The notes: generated from the sequence alone by a model not told the origin. A stretch of 64,000 nt of DNA from Prevotella sp. (GCA_031285625.1 JAITVV010000007.1:124001-188000), one strand, 5' to 3'; shown: positions 44,032 through 53,831, counted from the first letter of the stretch. Program-made: numbers and translations.

Positions 44032-44571
44032 ATGATATTTAAGAACTTTCCTGATGACCCTGATTCATACTCCAAAGACATGCAGCACATGGTAAGCAAA
44101 ACAATTGAACGTCACGGCATTAACGAATGGAGAGCAGGCGTACTGACGAATGAATTACATGGACATTTAGGAATATATGCTATCATAGGTGTAAAAATGG
44201 GAATCTTTGCCTTGGAGTCTCTGGGTGTAGAGGCCGGGGATGTGAATATAATATCATATGCAGGCGTGAACCCTCCTGTAAGTTGTATGAACGATGGGCT
44301 ACAAGTGAGTACCAGTGCCACTCTAGGGCATGGGCTGATAAAATCTGAACCGACAGATACTCCCCAGACAGAAGCTATTTTTATAACAAATGATAAATCA
44401 GTTCGGATAAAGGTGAATGATAAAATATCCGATATGATAACGCAGGAAATAGCAGGAGCAATCAACCGCTGGGGACATAGCGCAGAATATTGGACATATG
44501 TACGAAAAGTGGCAATTAATTATTGGTATGAATTAGATAGAAATAATATATTTGATATAAAAAATATCTAA
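44032..44571 (+). CDS. FmdE-like domain protein encoded with the hyp genes
   Basis: 179 aa, cytoplasmic. NELHGHLGIYAIIGVKMGIF and SCMNDGLQVSTSATLGHGLI match the FmdE family, named after a subunit of formylmethanofuran dehydrogenase. The usual Cys after HGH is absent (HGHLG rather than HGHxCPG), so this is the variant subgroup, while His and the later Cys of the putative metal site remain. It is the first gene of a plus-strand operon leading through hypF and hypA, with TACCTTTG at 43876-43883 as a possible -7 box. Position implies a role in hydrogenase cofactor assembly or metal supply; no function is established. Confidence 0.8.
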   Translation: MIFKNFPDDPDSYSKDMQHMVSKTIERHGINEWRAGVLTNELHGHLGIYAIIGVKMGIFALESLGVEAGDVNIISYAGVNPPVSCMNDGLQVSTSATLGHGLIKSEPTDTPQTEAIFITNDKSVRIKVNDKISDMITQEIAGAINRWGHSAEYWTYVRKVAINYWYELDRNNIFDIKNI

Positions 44572-44576
44572 CACAA

Positions 44577-44792
44577 ATGGCAAAAAAGAGTCCTGACAAG
44601 AAATTAACAACTGGTAAAAACCGTGGTGAAACACTATATACAATATACTGTCCCAAATGCAAATCGATGAACGTATGGCAGCTAAAACGTTCTGACCCCG
44701 CGCCAAATGAAGGTGATTGTGATCCCTGTGGAATAGCTTTGTTTGATGAAAAAGGTAAATGTATAACAGATATCGAAGTAGATCTTATATGA
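44577..44792 (+). CDS. Small zinc-ribbon protein of the hyp operon
   Basis: 71 aa. Four cysteines form a zinc-ribbon pattern: C25/C28 (IYCPKCKS) and C48/C51 (GDCDPCGI). The N-terminus is lysine-rich (MAKKSPDKKLTTGKNRGE). It starts 5 bp after the FmdE-like gene and its stop overlaps the next start in ATGA, so it is surely co-translated. Not recognised beyond the fold pattern; a metal-binding accessory protein is plausible. Confidence 0.75.
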   Translation: MAKKSPDKKLTTGKNRGETLYTIYCPKCKSMNVWQLKRSDPAPNEGDCDPCGIALFDEKGKCITDIEVDLI

Positions 44793-45040
44793 AAATATCA
44801 TTCATTATATTAAGAGTCTTCGTAACAGCTTTAGCTATAATATCTATGCTGCTGACTTTTGTATTCGGATATTTCTTATATCAAAGGGCAGCGATGGATT
44901 TCAATTCAGAAGGTAATTATTTCGATGGAATTGTTACATATCATCAACAATCAATAACGGGATATGGAGTTTGTTTTGTCATTTCGCTCTTAATATCGGT
45001 TTTTCTCTTTTTCATAGTCAAAAGGACATATAAAGTATGA
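44789..45040 (+). CDS. Small two-helix membrane protein of the hyp operon
   Basis: 83 aa from the ATG at 44789; the frame stays open to 44759 but that start lies inside the zinc-ribbon gene. Two membrane helices (VFVTALAIISMLLTFVFGYF and GVCFVISLLISVFLFFIVKR) flank a 30-residue loop (YFDGIVTYHQQSITG). Overlaps both neighbours by ATGA. Not recognised. Confidence 0.7.
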   Translation: MKISFIILRVFVTALAIISMLLTFVFGYFLYQRAAMDFNSEGNYFDGIVTYHQQSITGYGVCFVISLLISVFLFFIVKRTYKV

Positions 45041-47286
45041 CAAAAAAGATAACCATACAAGGCCTTGTTCAAGGAGTGGGATTCCGCCCCTTCATCTATC
45101 TTCTGGCAAAAGAGATGGACATAAAGGGAACTGTTTCTAACCACAACAATGGAGTTATCATATATGCTGCACTATCACAAGAAGAATGTAAAATTTTCAC
45201 CGACAGGATTTTAAAAGAACACCCACAAGTAGCAACGATACATAAAATAGAAGTAGAAGAAATAGAAAACAATTTATATTTCGAAGATTTTGAAATCATA
45301 AAAAGCAATTCAGAGTCTGAGGGAATAACACAAGTAGCTGCAGATATAGCTGTTTGTCCCGACTGTATGGAAGACAGAGACAAACAAGAGTATCGCCTCT
45401 CCTACCCTTTTATAAACTGCACACATTGTGGCCCCCGTTTCTCTATTATCAAAGACTTACCATACGATAGAGCAAGTACAACAATGGCTGCATTCGAAAT
45501 GTGTGCTGAATGCAAAAAAGAATACAATAATATCTATGACAGGCGATTTCATGCTCAGCCAATTGCATGTAACCAATGCGGCCCTGTATATTATACCACA
45601 TACAAGGATATCGAATATAAAGATTATTCCGAAATCTTATTCCTTACTACCCACTTGATCAATAAAGGAAAGGTTATTGCAGTAAAAGGGATTGGAGGTT
45701 ATCACCTTATTTGTGATGCGACCAACGAAGAAGCAGTTAAAAATCTGCGTAAAATCAAACACAGAGATACTAAACCTTTTGCCGTCATGTTTAAGGATGC
45801 AAAAAAAGCAGCAGAATATGTATATATTAATAATCCGGAAGAAAGGAATCTCACATCGTGGCGCAGGCCAATCGTATTACTGAAACAATACAAACAACTG
45901 GCATCATGTGTAAATCCGGGTATGAATACACTTGGATGTATGCTTCCATATATGCCTATACATTATGATTGGTTTGAGCAGATTAATTCGCCTGCCCTTG
46001 TTATGACAAGTGGCAACCTTAGTGACCTGCCAATTGCCATTACATATGAAGAAGCAGAAAGGCAATTTGAAAATAAGGTAGAACTGATCTTACATCATAA
46101 TCGTGATATTCATAACCGTGTAGATGATTCGGTGATGCACATTTGTGGAGAACAATCATGTCTGATCCGCCGTTCGCGAGGATATGTACCGGAACCTTTT
46201 TTTGCAGATATTAATGTAGAGGGTCTACTGGCTTTCGGTGCAGAAAAAGTAAATACTTTTGCATTAGGCAAAGCCGATACAATTATACAGAGTCAATATA
46301 TAGGTGATCTCAAAAACTGGGAAACACTAGAATTTTACAAAGAATCATTAGAACGTTTTCAACACTTGTTTAGATTTACGCCTACACAGCTAATCTGCGA
46401 TCTCCATCCGGATTACATGTCAAGCAGGGAAGCGGAAAGGACGGCACTAAGAAATAATTTACCTTTATTAAAGATACAGCATCATCACGCCCATGCCGCA
46501 GCCTGTATGCTCGAATATGGACTGGACGAACCTGTTATTGCAATTATATGGGATGGAACAGGATTAGGCGATGACAATAAAGCTTGGGGAGGAGAGTTCT
46601 TCTTATGTGACAGAAAGGAGTATAAACGTCTCTCCCAACTGGAATATATTCCGATGCCGGGTGGAGATAAAGCCTCTGAGGAACCATGGCGTATGGCTGT
46701 CTCTTATCTCTATCACCTTGGACTCAAAATACCTAAAGATTTTATTGATCGTATTGGAGCCATAAAGGTGAATACTCTTATAACAATGATAGAAAAAGGA
46801 ATAAATACTCCTTATACTTCAGGGGCAGGACGTTTATTTGATGCCTTTGCTTCCATACTAGGACTCTGTGATATATCTACCCGGCAGGCAGAAGCTCCAG
46901 TTCTGTTAGAACAGGCAGCTATTGACAATTTTGAAGACCGATACCCCATAGATATATCTAAAAATCCTGTAACAACAGGTACCTTGTTTAAAGGTGTATT
47001 AAATGATTTACAAAAGAGCACTGATATTGGATTAATTGCAGCTAAAATTCATAATACTTTAGCATTTCTCATTTTAGAAAAATCGAAACAATACCTGAAA
47101 GAGACAAATACAACCAAAGTGATAATTTCAGGGGGATGTTTTCAGAATAAGCGATTGACAGAACAATTGCAGATTTTATTCTCAGAAGAAGGAATACCTC
47201 TGTATATACCCTCTAAAATACCATGCAACGATAGCGGAATAGCGGTAGGACAGATAACTATTGCAGCAGCCAGAAACATTAAATAA
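45037..47286 (+). CDS. hypF: Carbamoyltransferase HypF
   Basis: 749 aa with all HypF domains in order: acylphosphatase (IQGLVQGVGFRPFIYLLA), two zinc fingers (CPDCMEDRDKQ, FINCTHCGPRF, MCAECKKEYNN, ACNQCGP), the YrdC-like carbamoyladenylation domain (KGIGGYHLICDATNEEAV, SGNLSDLPI) and the Kae1-like transferase domain (QHHHAHAAACMLEYGLDEPV, IIWDGTGLGDDNKAWGGEFF, ISGGCFQNKRLTEQL). It makes carbamoyl-AMP from carbamoyl phosphate and ATP and loads HypE. Starts within the previous stop (ATGA). Confidence 0.97.
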   Translation: MTKKITIQGLVQGVGFRPFIYLLAKEMDIKGTVSNHNNGVIIYAALSQEECKIFTDRILKEHPQVATIHKIEVEEIENNLYFEDFEIIKSNSESEGITQVAADIAVCPDCMEDRDKQEYRLSYPFINCTHCGPRFSIIKDLPYDRASTTMAAFEMCAECKKEYNNIYDRRFHAQPIACNQCGPVYYTTYKDIEYKDYSEILFLTTHLINKGKVIAVKGIGGYHLICDATNEEAVKNLRKIKHRDTKPFAVMFKDAKKAAEYVYINNPEERNLTSWRRPIVLLKQYKQLASCVNPGMNTLGCMLPYMPIHYDWFEQINSPALVMTSGNLSDLPIAITYEEAERQFENKVELILHHNRDIHNRVDDSVMHICGEQSCLIRRSRGYVPEPFFADINVEGLLAFGAEKVNTFALGKADTIIQSQYIGDLKNWETLEFYKESLERFQHLFRFTPTQLICDLHPDYMSSREAERTALRNNLPLLKIQHHHAHAAACMLEYGLDEPVIAIIWDGTGLGDDNKAWGGEFFLCDRKEYKRLSQLEYIPMPGGDKASEEPWRMAVSYLYHLGLKIPKDFIDRIGAIKVNTLITMIEKGINTPYTSGAGRLFDAFASILGLCDISTRQAEAPVLLEQAAIDNFEDRYPIDISKNPVTTGTLFKGVLNDLQKSTDIGLIAAKIHNTLAFLILEKSKQYLKETNTTKVIISGGCFQNKRLTEQLQILFSEEGIPLYIPSKIPCNDSGIAVGQITIAAARNIK

Positions 47287-47298
47287 AAGAACTAGAAT

Positions 47299-47640
47299 AT
47301 GCATGAATTATCCATAGCACAGAGCATAGTAGAACTGGCAGAGCAACAAGCCCGAAGCCATAAGGCTACCGCTATAGAGGAGCTGGAACTGGAAATAGGC
47401 AGCCTCGCCGGAGTGGAGTTGCAGTCGTTAGAATTTGCACTGGAAAGTTCTGTAAAAGGGACAATGCTTAACGATGCCAGAATTGTACGTCACGATATAA
47501 AGGCAGAGGGTAGATGCGGAGATTGTGAAACGGAGTTTCCTGTAGAAACACTATTTTCACCATGCCCGAAGTGCGGTTCATATGCAGTAAAGATCATCAG
47601 AGGAAAAGAGCTTAGGATAAAGTCAATTGTAGTGAAATAA
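47299..47640 (+). CDS. hypA: Nickel metallochaperone HypA
   Basis: 113 aa. The N-terminal MHELSIA holds the nickel-binding Met1-His2-Glu3. The structural zinc site is formed by GRCGDCETEF and FSPCPKCGSYAVKII. HypA hands nickel, received with HypB, to the large subunit. It lies 12 bp after hypF and closes the plus-strand operon that begins with the FmdE-like gene. Confidence 0.96.
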   Translation: MHELSIAQSIVELAEQQARSHKATAIEELELEIGSLAGVELQSLEFALESSVKGTMLNDARIVRHDIKAEGRCGDCETEFPVETLFSPCPKCGSYAVKIIRGKELRIKSIVVK

Positions 47641-47695
47641 ATTTCGTAACTTGGGAATATGTTTTTTACGAAAAATTGTCTAATATAAAAGAACT

Positions 47696-47775
47696 TGTCA
47701 TGCTGACGAAAGAATGCATCCCGGCCCATTTATCAAAGAAAAAAAGAAAGAGACCCTTCGTTCCTCAGGATGACA
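47696..47775 (+). repeat. Dispersed hairpin repeat, copy 2
   Basis: TGTCATGCTGACGAAAGAAT to CGTTCCTCAGGATGACA, with inverted ends and the shared CCCATTTATCAAAG block. Same orientation as hypB. Confidence 0.75.
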
Positions 47776-47820
47776 AAAACAAACAATATGCAACAATATT
47801 ACTTATAATTGAAAAAGAGA

Positions 47821-47880
47821 AAAAGTAACAACCAAAAACAATGAAAAAGGTGTAACTTTTGTCACCTTTGTCACTTTTTT
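47821..47880 (+). repeat. Tandem-GTCAC element, copy 2 (upstream of hypB)
   Basis: Begins AAAAGTAACA as in copy 1 and carries three units 9 bp apart: GTAAC (47852), GTCAC (47861), GTCAC (47870). It ends about 50 bp before the hypB ATG. Confidence 0.65.
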
Positions 47881-47931
47881 AGAAATAATGAATAAATAAC
47901 AATATAAACCTATAAACTAAAATATAATATT

Positions 47932-48678
47932 ATGTGTGGAACATGCGGATGTAGTGATCATAACCATACACACGATCACGATCATAGTCATGAACATAAT
48001 CATGACCACAGTCACAATCATCGTATAGATGAGAGTACAATAATAGCTGTAGAGCAGGATATTCTTCAGCGGAATAATCTCTTAGCCGAACGAAACAGAG
48101 GATATTTTGAAGCGAAGAATATATTCTGCCTCAACCTGATGAGTTCACCGGGATCAGGAAAAACGACTCTACTCGAAGAAACCGTACGACGCATCAAGGA
48201 TAAAAAAGCAGTGTATGTTATTGAAGGCGACCAACAAACCTCAAATGATGCTGACCGCATAGCTTCCCTGAACGTTCCGGCTTTTCAGGTAAACACGGGA
48301 ACAGGCTGCCACCTCGAAGCGGATATGATAAATCACGCGCTAAAACATCTGAACCCTAAAGATGATGCTATTGTTTTTATTGAGAATGTGGGTAACCTCG
48401 TTTGCCCGGCCATGTTCGACTTGGGCGAAGCTACGAAGGTAGTTATTGTTAGTCCGACAGAAGGAGACGATAAACCATTAAAATACCCTTACATGTTTCA
48501 GGAAGCAAATATCTGTATTATCAATAAAGTTGATCTGGTACCTTATTTGACAACTGATACTGAAAAATTAAAGGAGAATGCTTTGAAGGTAAATCACCAT
48601 CTTGAATTCTTTGAAGTGTCTGCCATTAAAGGAACAGGTATGGATGAATGGTGTGGTTGGCTATTAAAACAGAAATAA
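47932..48678 (+). CDS. hypB: Nickel-inserting GTPase HypB
   Basis: 248 aa. The N-terminal MCGTCGC is the high-affinity nickel site, followed by a histidine-rich stretch (residues 9-31) that can store nickel. The GTPase domain has the P-loop SSPGSGKTTLLEETV, IEGDQQTSNDADRI, the metal-site block GTGCHLEADMINHAL, ENVGNLVCPAMFDLGE and NKVDLVPYL. It loads nickel into the hydrogenase large subunit with HypA. Monocistronic, with a strong terminator. Confidence 0.97.
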   Translation: MCGTCGCSDHNHTHDHDHSHEHNHDHSHNHRIDESTIIAVEQDILQRNNLLAERNRGYFEAKNIFCLNLMSSPGSGKTTLLEETVRRIKDKKAVYVIEGDQQTSNDADRIASLNVPAFQVNTGTGCHLEADMINHALKHLNPKDDAIVFIENVGNLVCPAMFDLGEATKVVIVSPTEGDDKPLKYPYMFQEANICIINKVDLVPYLTTDTEKLKENALKVNHHLEFFEVSAIKGTGMDEWCGWLLKQK

Positions 48679-48681
48679 AAA

Positions 48682-48715
48682 AACAGGTCTTTGCTTGTTG
48701 TGGCAAAGACCTGTT
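48682..48715. terminator. Bidirectional terminator between hypB and rsgA
   Basis: AACAGGTCTTTGC (48682-48694) and GCAAAGACCTGTT (48703-48715) form a perfect 13-bp stem with an 8-nt loop, flanked by A and T runs, between two convergent genes. Confidence 0.9.
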
Positions 48716-48721
48716 ATTTAA

Positions 48722-49789
48722 TTATTGACCTTTTTCAAGTTGATCTTTTTCATCTTTAAAAAATCTCACAGATTTTGCAAAAGATCTTTCTTTCTTCCTT
48801 TTTTCATGCTCAGATGCAGAAAAATGCCATGATTCGTTTCGAAGTTTCAGATAACTCTTATAAACACTTTCTTCCAGAGTTCCGTTATTTACGGCTTCGA
48901 GAACTGCACAACCGGGTTCATTGGTATGTGTACAATCTATAAAATGGCAAGCCCCTTCCAGGTCTGATATATTCAAAACCGAGGATAAGGTATCTGTATT
49001 ACCGGAAGTAATGCCAAATTCCCTCACTCCGGGAGTATCGATCAATACTCCGCAATGGTCTAGTAAAACCATTTCACGGCGTGTTGAAGTATGCCGCCCT
49101 TTTCCGGTTGACTCACTTATATAGGATGTATCCAATATATCCTTCTTGCACAAGGCATTAATAAGCGTACTTTTGCCAACACCGGAAGAGCCTGTAAATA
49201 CGATTGTTTCACCCTGATTGATATACAAACGTAAAGCATCTATTTTTTCAGGAGAATGTATACTGGTCACAAAGACATCCATCTTCTCTGATAAGTGTTT
49301 TAGTGAATCAGAAACATATGCTTCATCAAAGCCTAAATCAGCCTTGGTCAATATAAGAACAGGTATTATACCTTCATCTAAGATCTGGACCATAAAGCGT
49401 TCCAGCCTGCGCACATTGAAATTGTCATCTAAGCTCTGAACGATAAATGCTTTATCAACATGAACGGCTATAGCCTGACGTCCGAATACTGTTCCGTTCT
49501 TCTTCCGATACAAGGCTTTGCTCCTTGGCAGAATGTCAAAGATAATCCCCTTATCCTGATCTATAGGTTGAAAAATAACCCAATCGCCTGTACATGGATA
49601 TTCTTCCGGAGATTTCCCGTATAACATATTCCCGGTAAGTTCACATTGAAATAAACCTTCTTCTGAAATAACCTCATAACAAGTCCTGTGTACTACAGAT
49701 ACACGGCCATGAGTAAAATTATTAAATTGTGAGGATTGTTTTTGTTCGAATAGAGTATTATTCCATCCGTATAATGATAAATTATTCAC
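48722..49789 (-). CDS. rsgA: Ribosome biogenesis GTPase RsgA
   Basis: 355 aa. N-terminal OB domain (RVSVVHRTCYEVISEEGLFQ), then a circularly permuted GTPase with G4 LTKADLGFD, G1 FTGSSGVGKSTLINAL, G2 region KGRHTSTRREMV and G3 LIDTPGVREFGI. The zinc-binding tail shows CHFIDCTHTNEPGCAV. RsgA checks and releases late 30S ribosomal intermediates. Single gene. Confidence 0.95.
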   Translation of the reverse strand: MNNLSLYGWNNTLFEQKQSSQFNNFTHGRVSVVHRTCYEVISEEGLFQCELTGNMLYGKSPEEYPCTGDWVIFQPIDQDKGIIFDILPRSKALYRKKNGTVFGRQAIAVHVDKAFIVQSLDDNFNVRRLERFMVQILDEGIIPVLILTKADLGFDEAYVSDSLKHLSEKMDVFVTSIHSPEKIDALRLYINQGETIVFTGSSGVGKSTLINALCKKDILDTSYISESTGKGRHTSTRREMVLLDHCGVLIDTPGVREFGITSGNTDTLSSVLNISDLEGACHFIDCTHTNEPGCAVLEAVNNGTLEESVYKSYLKLRNESWHFSASEHEKRKKERSFAKSVRFFKDEKDQLEKGQ

Positions 49790-50020
49790 TGCTATAAAAT
49801 TTAATGATTGAAATAATGTTTGCTAAAAATTTGACACTGAACAATTTTGCCCCATTATAATAATGGATAGAGGTACCACATTTAAGTAGTATAATATCAA
49901 CAACAAAACTGCTCAGAATTAAGCAATTATTCCCGCCGCTAAATGATTATATGTGAATAGTTCTTTTTTCATGAAGTGCAAAGATACAAAAAATATAGAA
50001 TCAGATATATATTGCAAATA

Positions 50021-50049
50021 AAAAGAGCAGATAATTTACCTGCTCTTTT
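50021..50049 (-). terminator. Rho-independent terminator after alaS
   Basis: AAAAGAGCAG (50021-50030) pairs perfectly with CTGCTCTTTT (50040-50049), 9-nt loop; T tract follows on the minus strand, 20 bp past the alaS stop. Confidence 0.85.
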
Positions 50050-50068
50050 CCTATCATTAATCAACTGA

Positions 50069-52681
50069 TTATTTTATCTTTTCTACTATTTCGTCTACTG
50101 CTTTTGTTAAGCCTTCTGCATTTTTTCCCCCTGCTGTGGCAAAATGAGGTTGTCCGCCACCACCACCTTGTATATGCTTAGCTGCATCGCGCACCAATTG
50201 AGAAGCATTTAATCCATGATCCTTTACAAGGTCGTCACTTATCATTAAAGTAAGTAAAGGTTTGCTATCAGACTCAGTTGCGCCTATAAATACCGAATTC
50301 ACAGAAAACTGCCCTTTAATCTGGAATGCAATATCTTTTACAATATCAGCTGGGAATGGTCCTTTTAAGATATAGAAATCTATACTATTTACGACTTGTT
50401 TCTTCCTAATCAAAGCATCTTTTATCTGTACGGTTTTCTCCTTTACATACTCTTCCATTTTCTTTTTCATATCGGCATTTTCCTCTATGAATTTATGGAG
50501 AGCCTGAGTTAAATTCGGTACATTGTTAAATAAGGACTTGATCTCTGTCAAAACATCCTGTTGCGTATAGAAATAGTCTTCACATATTTCGGCTGTAATA
50601 GCCTCTATACGACGGATACCGGCAGCGATAGAACTCTCGTTGATAATACGGAAAGAACCGATGCGCCCAGTAGAAGATATATGTGTACCACCACACAGTT
50701 CAACAGATTCACCAAAGCGGATTACACGAACATCTTCGCCATATTTTTCGCCAAAGAGAGCCATTGCTCCCATTTCTTTAGCTTCGGCAATAGGAACATG
50801 ACGCATTTCCACGCGGGTAATATCCTCTCTGATTTTAGACGTCACATAACGTTCCACTTTGCGGATTTCCTTATCTGTGAGTTTCTGGAAGTGCGAGAAG
50901 TCGAAACGAAGAACAGACGGAGAGACGTATGAGCCTTTTTGCTCCACATGACTACCAAGTATTTCACGTAACCCCTCATGTAATAAGTGCGTTGCTGTAT
51001 GGTTACATTCTGTTGCCGTACGATTTTTTGTATTAATACGGGCAATAAATGTTGCCGTAATATCCTCTGGTAACTTGTTTGATAGGTGTACAGCCAGATT
51101 ATTTTCACGTTTAGTATCAAATATTTCAACCTGATCATCGCCGTTTATCAACCATCCACTATCACCTACCTGTCCTCCCATTTCTGCATAGAATGGAGTA
51201 TGACTGAGTACAATCTGGTAAAACTCATTATTCTTCTGTTTTACTTTACGATAACGCAATATTTCTGTTTCACATTCTGTAAAATCATAACCAAAGAATT
51301 CAATATCGCCCTCTTTCAAAGTAACCCAGTCCCCGGTTTCCATAGTAGCAGCATTGCGTGCACGGGCTTTCTGTTTTTCCATTTCAACATCAAACTCTTT
51401 CTCGTCAACAGTCATACCGTTTTCTCGAAGAATAAGATCAGTAAGGTCGAAAGGGAAACCATATGTATCATATAACGTAAAGGCAACCGAACCGCTTAGT
51501 GTCGTTTGTCCTTTAGCTTTAGCATCCTCTATTTGCTTATCTAATAGTTTTATCCCGGTTTCAAGAGTACGAAGGAAAGACTCTTCCTCCTCTTTCATTA
51601 CTTTTTCAATCAACGTCTGTTGTTGAACAAGTTCCGGATAAGCATCTCCCATTGTATCTATCAATGCAGGAAGCAACTTGTACATAAATGCCTTATGTTG
51701 ATCAAGGAATGTATATCCGTAACGTACGGCACGACGAAGAATACGACGAATCACATATCCGGCTTTTGCATTTGAAGGCAACTGACCATCAGTGATTGAA
51801 AAAGCAATAGTACGCACATGATCGGCAATAACCCGCATAGCTATATCCTTTTTCTCATCCTGTCCGTATGTCGTATTTGTAAATTCTCCAAGAGCTTTTA
51901 TAATAGTCTGAAAAACATCGGTGTCATAATTAGAGGTTTTACCCTGAACAGCCATACACAGACGTTCAAAACCCATCCCTGTATCAATTACCTTTGCAGG
52001 AAGCGGATCAAGAGATTTATCCGCTTTGCGGTTATATTGCATAAATACAAGATTCCAGATTTCGATTACATCCGGATCTTTATTTACCAGCTGGGCACCA
52101 TCAATCTCGGCCCTTCTTTCATTGGAACGTATATCAATATGGATTTCCGAGCAAGGACCGCAAGGGCCTGTTTCGCCCATCTCCCAGAAATTATCTTTTT
52201 TATTGCCGTTCAATATTCTCTCCTTCGGGAGATATTTCTCCCAATATCCGGCAGCTTCATCATCCCGATCCAGGCCTTCTTCAAGACTGCCTTCGAATAC
52301 GGTCACATATAAGCGCTCCTTATCTAATTTGAGAACTTCTGTCAGATATTCCCATGCCCACGCAATAGCTTCTTTCTTGAAATAGTCTCCAAACGACCAG
52401 TTCCCAAGCATTTCGAACATCGTATGGTGATAAGTATCGTGTCCGACTTCTTCCAGATCGTTATGCTTTCCACTTACGCGAAGGCATTTTTGTGAATCGG
52501 CAACACGTGGATACTTAATCGGCGCATTACCCAGTATAATATCTTTAAACTGGTTCATACCCGCATTAGTAAACATCAGTGTAGGGTCTCCCTTGATCAC
52601 CATTGGTGCAGATGGTACTATTCTGTGTTCTTTAGAAGCAAAGAAAGATTTGAACGATTCACGAATTTCTTTAGAAGTCAT
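50069..52681 (-). CDS. alaS: Alanyl-tRNA synthetase
   Basis: 870 aa, normal length. Class II catalytic core ([49 protein letters not shown]), then the editing domain with the zinc-site motifs [12 protein letters not shown] and [12 protein letters not shown], and the C-Ala domain ending with the Gly-rich [18 protein letters not shown]. It charges tRNA-Ala and edits mischarged Ser and Gly. Divergent from the M23 peptidase gene. Confidence 0.98.
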   Translation of the reverse strand: MTSKEIRESFKSFFASKEHRIVPSAPMVIKGDPTLMFTNAGMNQFKDIILGNAPIKYPRVADSQKCLRVSGKHNDLEEVGHDTYHHTMFEMLGNWSFGDYFKKEAIAWAWEYLTEVLKLDKERLYVTVFEGSLEEGLDRDDEAAGYWEKYLPKERILNGNKKDNFWEMGETGPCGPCSEIHIDIRSNERRAEIDGAQLVNKDPDVIEIWNLVFMQYNRKADKSLDPLPAKVIDTGMGFERLCMAVQGKTSNYDTDVFQTIIKALGEFTNTTYGQDEKKDIAMRVIADHVRTIAFSITDGQLPSNAKAGYVIRRILRRAVRYGYTFLDQHKAFMYKLLPALIDTMGDAYPELVQQQTLIEKVMKEEEESFLRTLETGIKLLDKQIEDAKAKGQTTLSGSVAFTLYDTYGFPFDLTDLILRENGMTVDEKEFDVEMEKQKARARNAATMETGDWVTLKEGDIEFFGYDFTECETEILRYRKVKQKNNEFYQIVLSHTPFYAEMGGQVGDSGWLINGDDQVEIFDTKRENNLAVHLSNKLPEDITATFIARINTKNRTATECNHTATHLLHEGLREILGSHVEQKGSYVSPSVLRFDFSHFQKLTDKEIRKVERYVTSKIREDITRVEMRHVPIAEAKEMGAMALFGEKYGEDVRVIRFGESVELCGGTHISSTGRIGSFRIINESSIAAGIRRIEAITAEICEDYFYTQQDVLTEIKSLFNNVPNLTQALHKFIEENADMKKKMEEYVKEKTVQIKDALIRKKQVVNSIDFYILKGPFPADIVKDIAFQIKGQFSVNSVFIGATESDSKPLLTLMISDDLVKDHGLNASQLVRDAAKHIQGGGGGQPHFATAGGKNAEGLTKAVDEIVEKIK

Positions 52682-52786
52682 TTCTAATTATAAATTTGAG
52701 TTATAAGTTACCTGTCAATTCACAGTTCTCTAATTTTCACATTTTCAAACCGTAACCTTGATTTTCTATTTCTTTAATGTTATCAA

Positions 52787-52818
52787 TTTGCAAAAATAGC
52801 TCAAAAACTTTACTTTTG
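52787..52818 (+). promoter_or_regulatory. Promoter of the M23 peptidase operon
   Basis: TTTG (52787-52790), a 20-bp spacer and TACTTTTG (52811-52818) form a near-ideal Bacteroidota sigma promoter, with transcription starting about 30 nt before the ATG at 52856. Confidence 0.75.
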
Positions 52819-52855
52819 TCGAACTCGCTAATAAAAAAACGACGGGAACATAAAA

Positions 52856-53827
52856 ATGAAGCGAAAAATATATTATCGTTACAACCCACAAACACTAACA
52901 TACGACAGAATTTATCCTAGCAAAAAGGATAGAATATTTACTGTTTTCCGTCATTTGGCTTCCGGGATTGTCGTAGGTATTGTGGGATTGATAGCTGTTG
53001 TTTATTTCTTTGGCACACCATGGGGACGAGCCCAGAAGAAAGAAGATGAATTGCTCCGTGCACAGTATGAAGTGTTATCGAAGCGAATGGACGAAGCTAT
53101 CACTGTAATTGGCGACATACAACAACGCGACGACAACTTATACAGGGCAATATTTCATGCAGACCCTATACCATCTTCGATCCGTAATTCAGGAGTGGGA
53201 GGAATCGGCAGATATGATTATCTGATGGAATTATCCAATCCTGACCTTATTATACAAACGACAAAGAAGATGGACTACATAGCAAAACAGATATACATAC
53301 AGTCCAACTCCTTTGATGATGTACTCAATCTGGCAAAATCTCAAAAAGACCGTCTGAAACATATACCAAGCATACAACCTGTCCCCGACAGATTTTTAAA
53401 GCAAGTAGCATCCGGATACGGAACCAGGATTGATCCTATATATGGAACACCACGTTTTCATGCAGGAATGGACTTCTCTGCTAACATAGGCACTCCTGTA
53501 TATGCCACAGGGAATGGCACTGTAACACTTGCCGACTGGAAACAGGGGTATGGAAAATGTATTGTCATAGACCATGGCTATGGTTACGAAACCTTGTACG
53601 CCCACCTGAATGAGTATAACGTAAGGGCTGGACAAAAAGTAATACGTGGAGAACAAATAGGAGAAGTCGGAAATACAGGAAAATCAACAGGACCACACCT
53701 TCATTATGAAGTACACGTGAAAGGGAAAGTCGATAATCCGGCTAAATATTACTTTATGGACCTTACTCCTGAAGAGTATGACAAGATGCTACAGATAGCT
53801 GCCAATCACGGACAAGTAATGGATTGA
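52856..53827 (+). CDS. Membrane-anchored M23 family metallopeptidase
   Basis: 323 aa. A short cytoplasmic start, one membrane helix (LASGIVVGIVGLIAVVYFFG), a coiled region (residues about 60-170), then a LytM domain: FHAGMDFSANIGTPVYATGN holds the first His and Asp ligands, and GPHLHYEVHVKG the HxH pair, so the zinc site is complete. It is expected to cut peptidoglycan cross-links or act in envelope growth. A MerR-type gene follows 4 bp later. Confidence 0.92.
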   Translation: MKRKIYYRYNPQTLTYDRIYPSKKDRIFTVFRHLASGIVVGIVGLIAVVYFFGTPWGRAQKKEDELLRAQYEVLSKRMDEAITVIGDIQQRDDNLYRAIFHADPIPSSIRNSGVGGIGRYDYLMELSNPDLIIQTTKKMDYIAKQIYIQSNSFDDVLNLAKSQKDRLKHIPSIQPVPDRFLKQVASGYGTRIDPIYGTPRFHAGMDFSANIGTPVYATGNGTVTLADWKQGYGKCIVIDHGYGYETLYAHLNEYNVRAGQKVIRGEQIGEVGNTGKSTGPHLHYEVHVKGKVDNPAKYYFMDLTPEEYDKMLQIAANHGQVMD

Positions 53828-53831
53828 TATT

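Larger units (their letters stand above)
47641..47931. other. Intergenic region between hypA and hypB
   Basis: 291 bp without a gene, filled by hairpin-repeat copy 2 and tandem-GTCAC copy 2. It splits hypB from hypA, which are often adjacent, so hypB may have its own promoter here. Confidence 0.6.

Noticed and set aside
47932-48031. Short CA/CATGA-rich repeats as a CRISPR or tandem repeat
   Set aside because: They encode the histidine-rich nickel-binding stretch of HypB; no spacer-repeat structure.
51818-52312. 164-codon plus-strand ORF opposite alaS
   Set aside because: Antisense to conserved alaS core motifs; composition is not protein-like.
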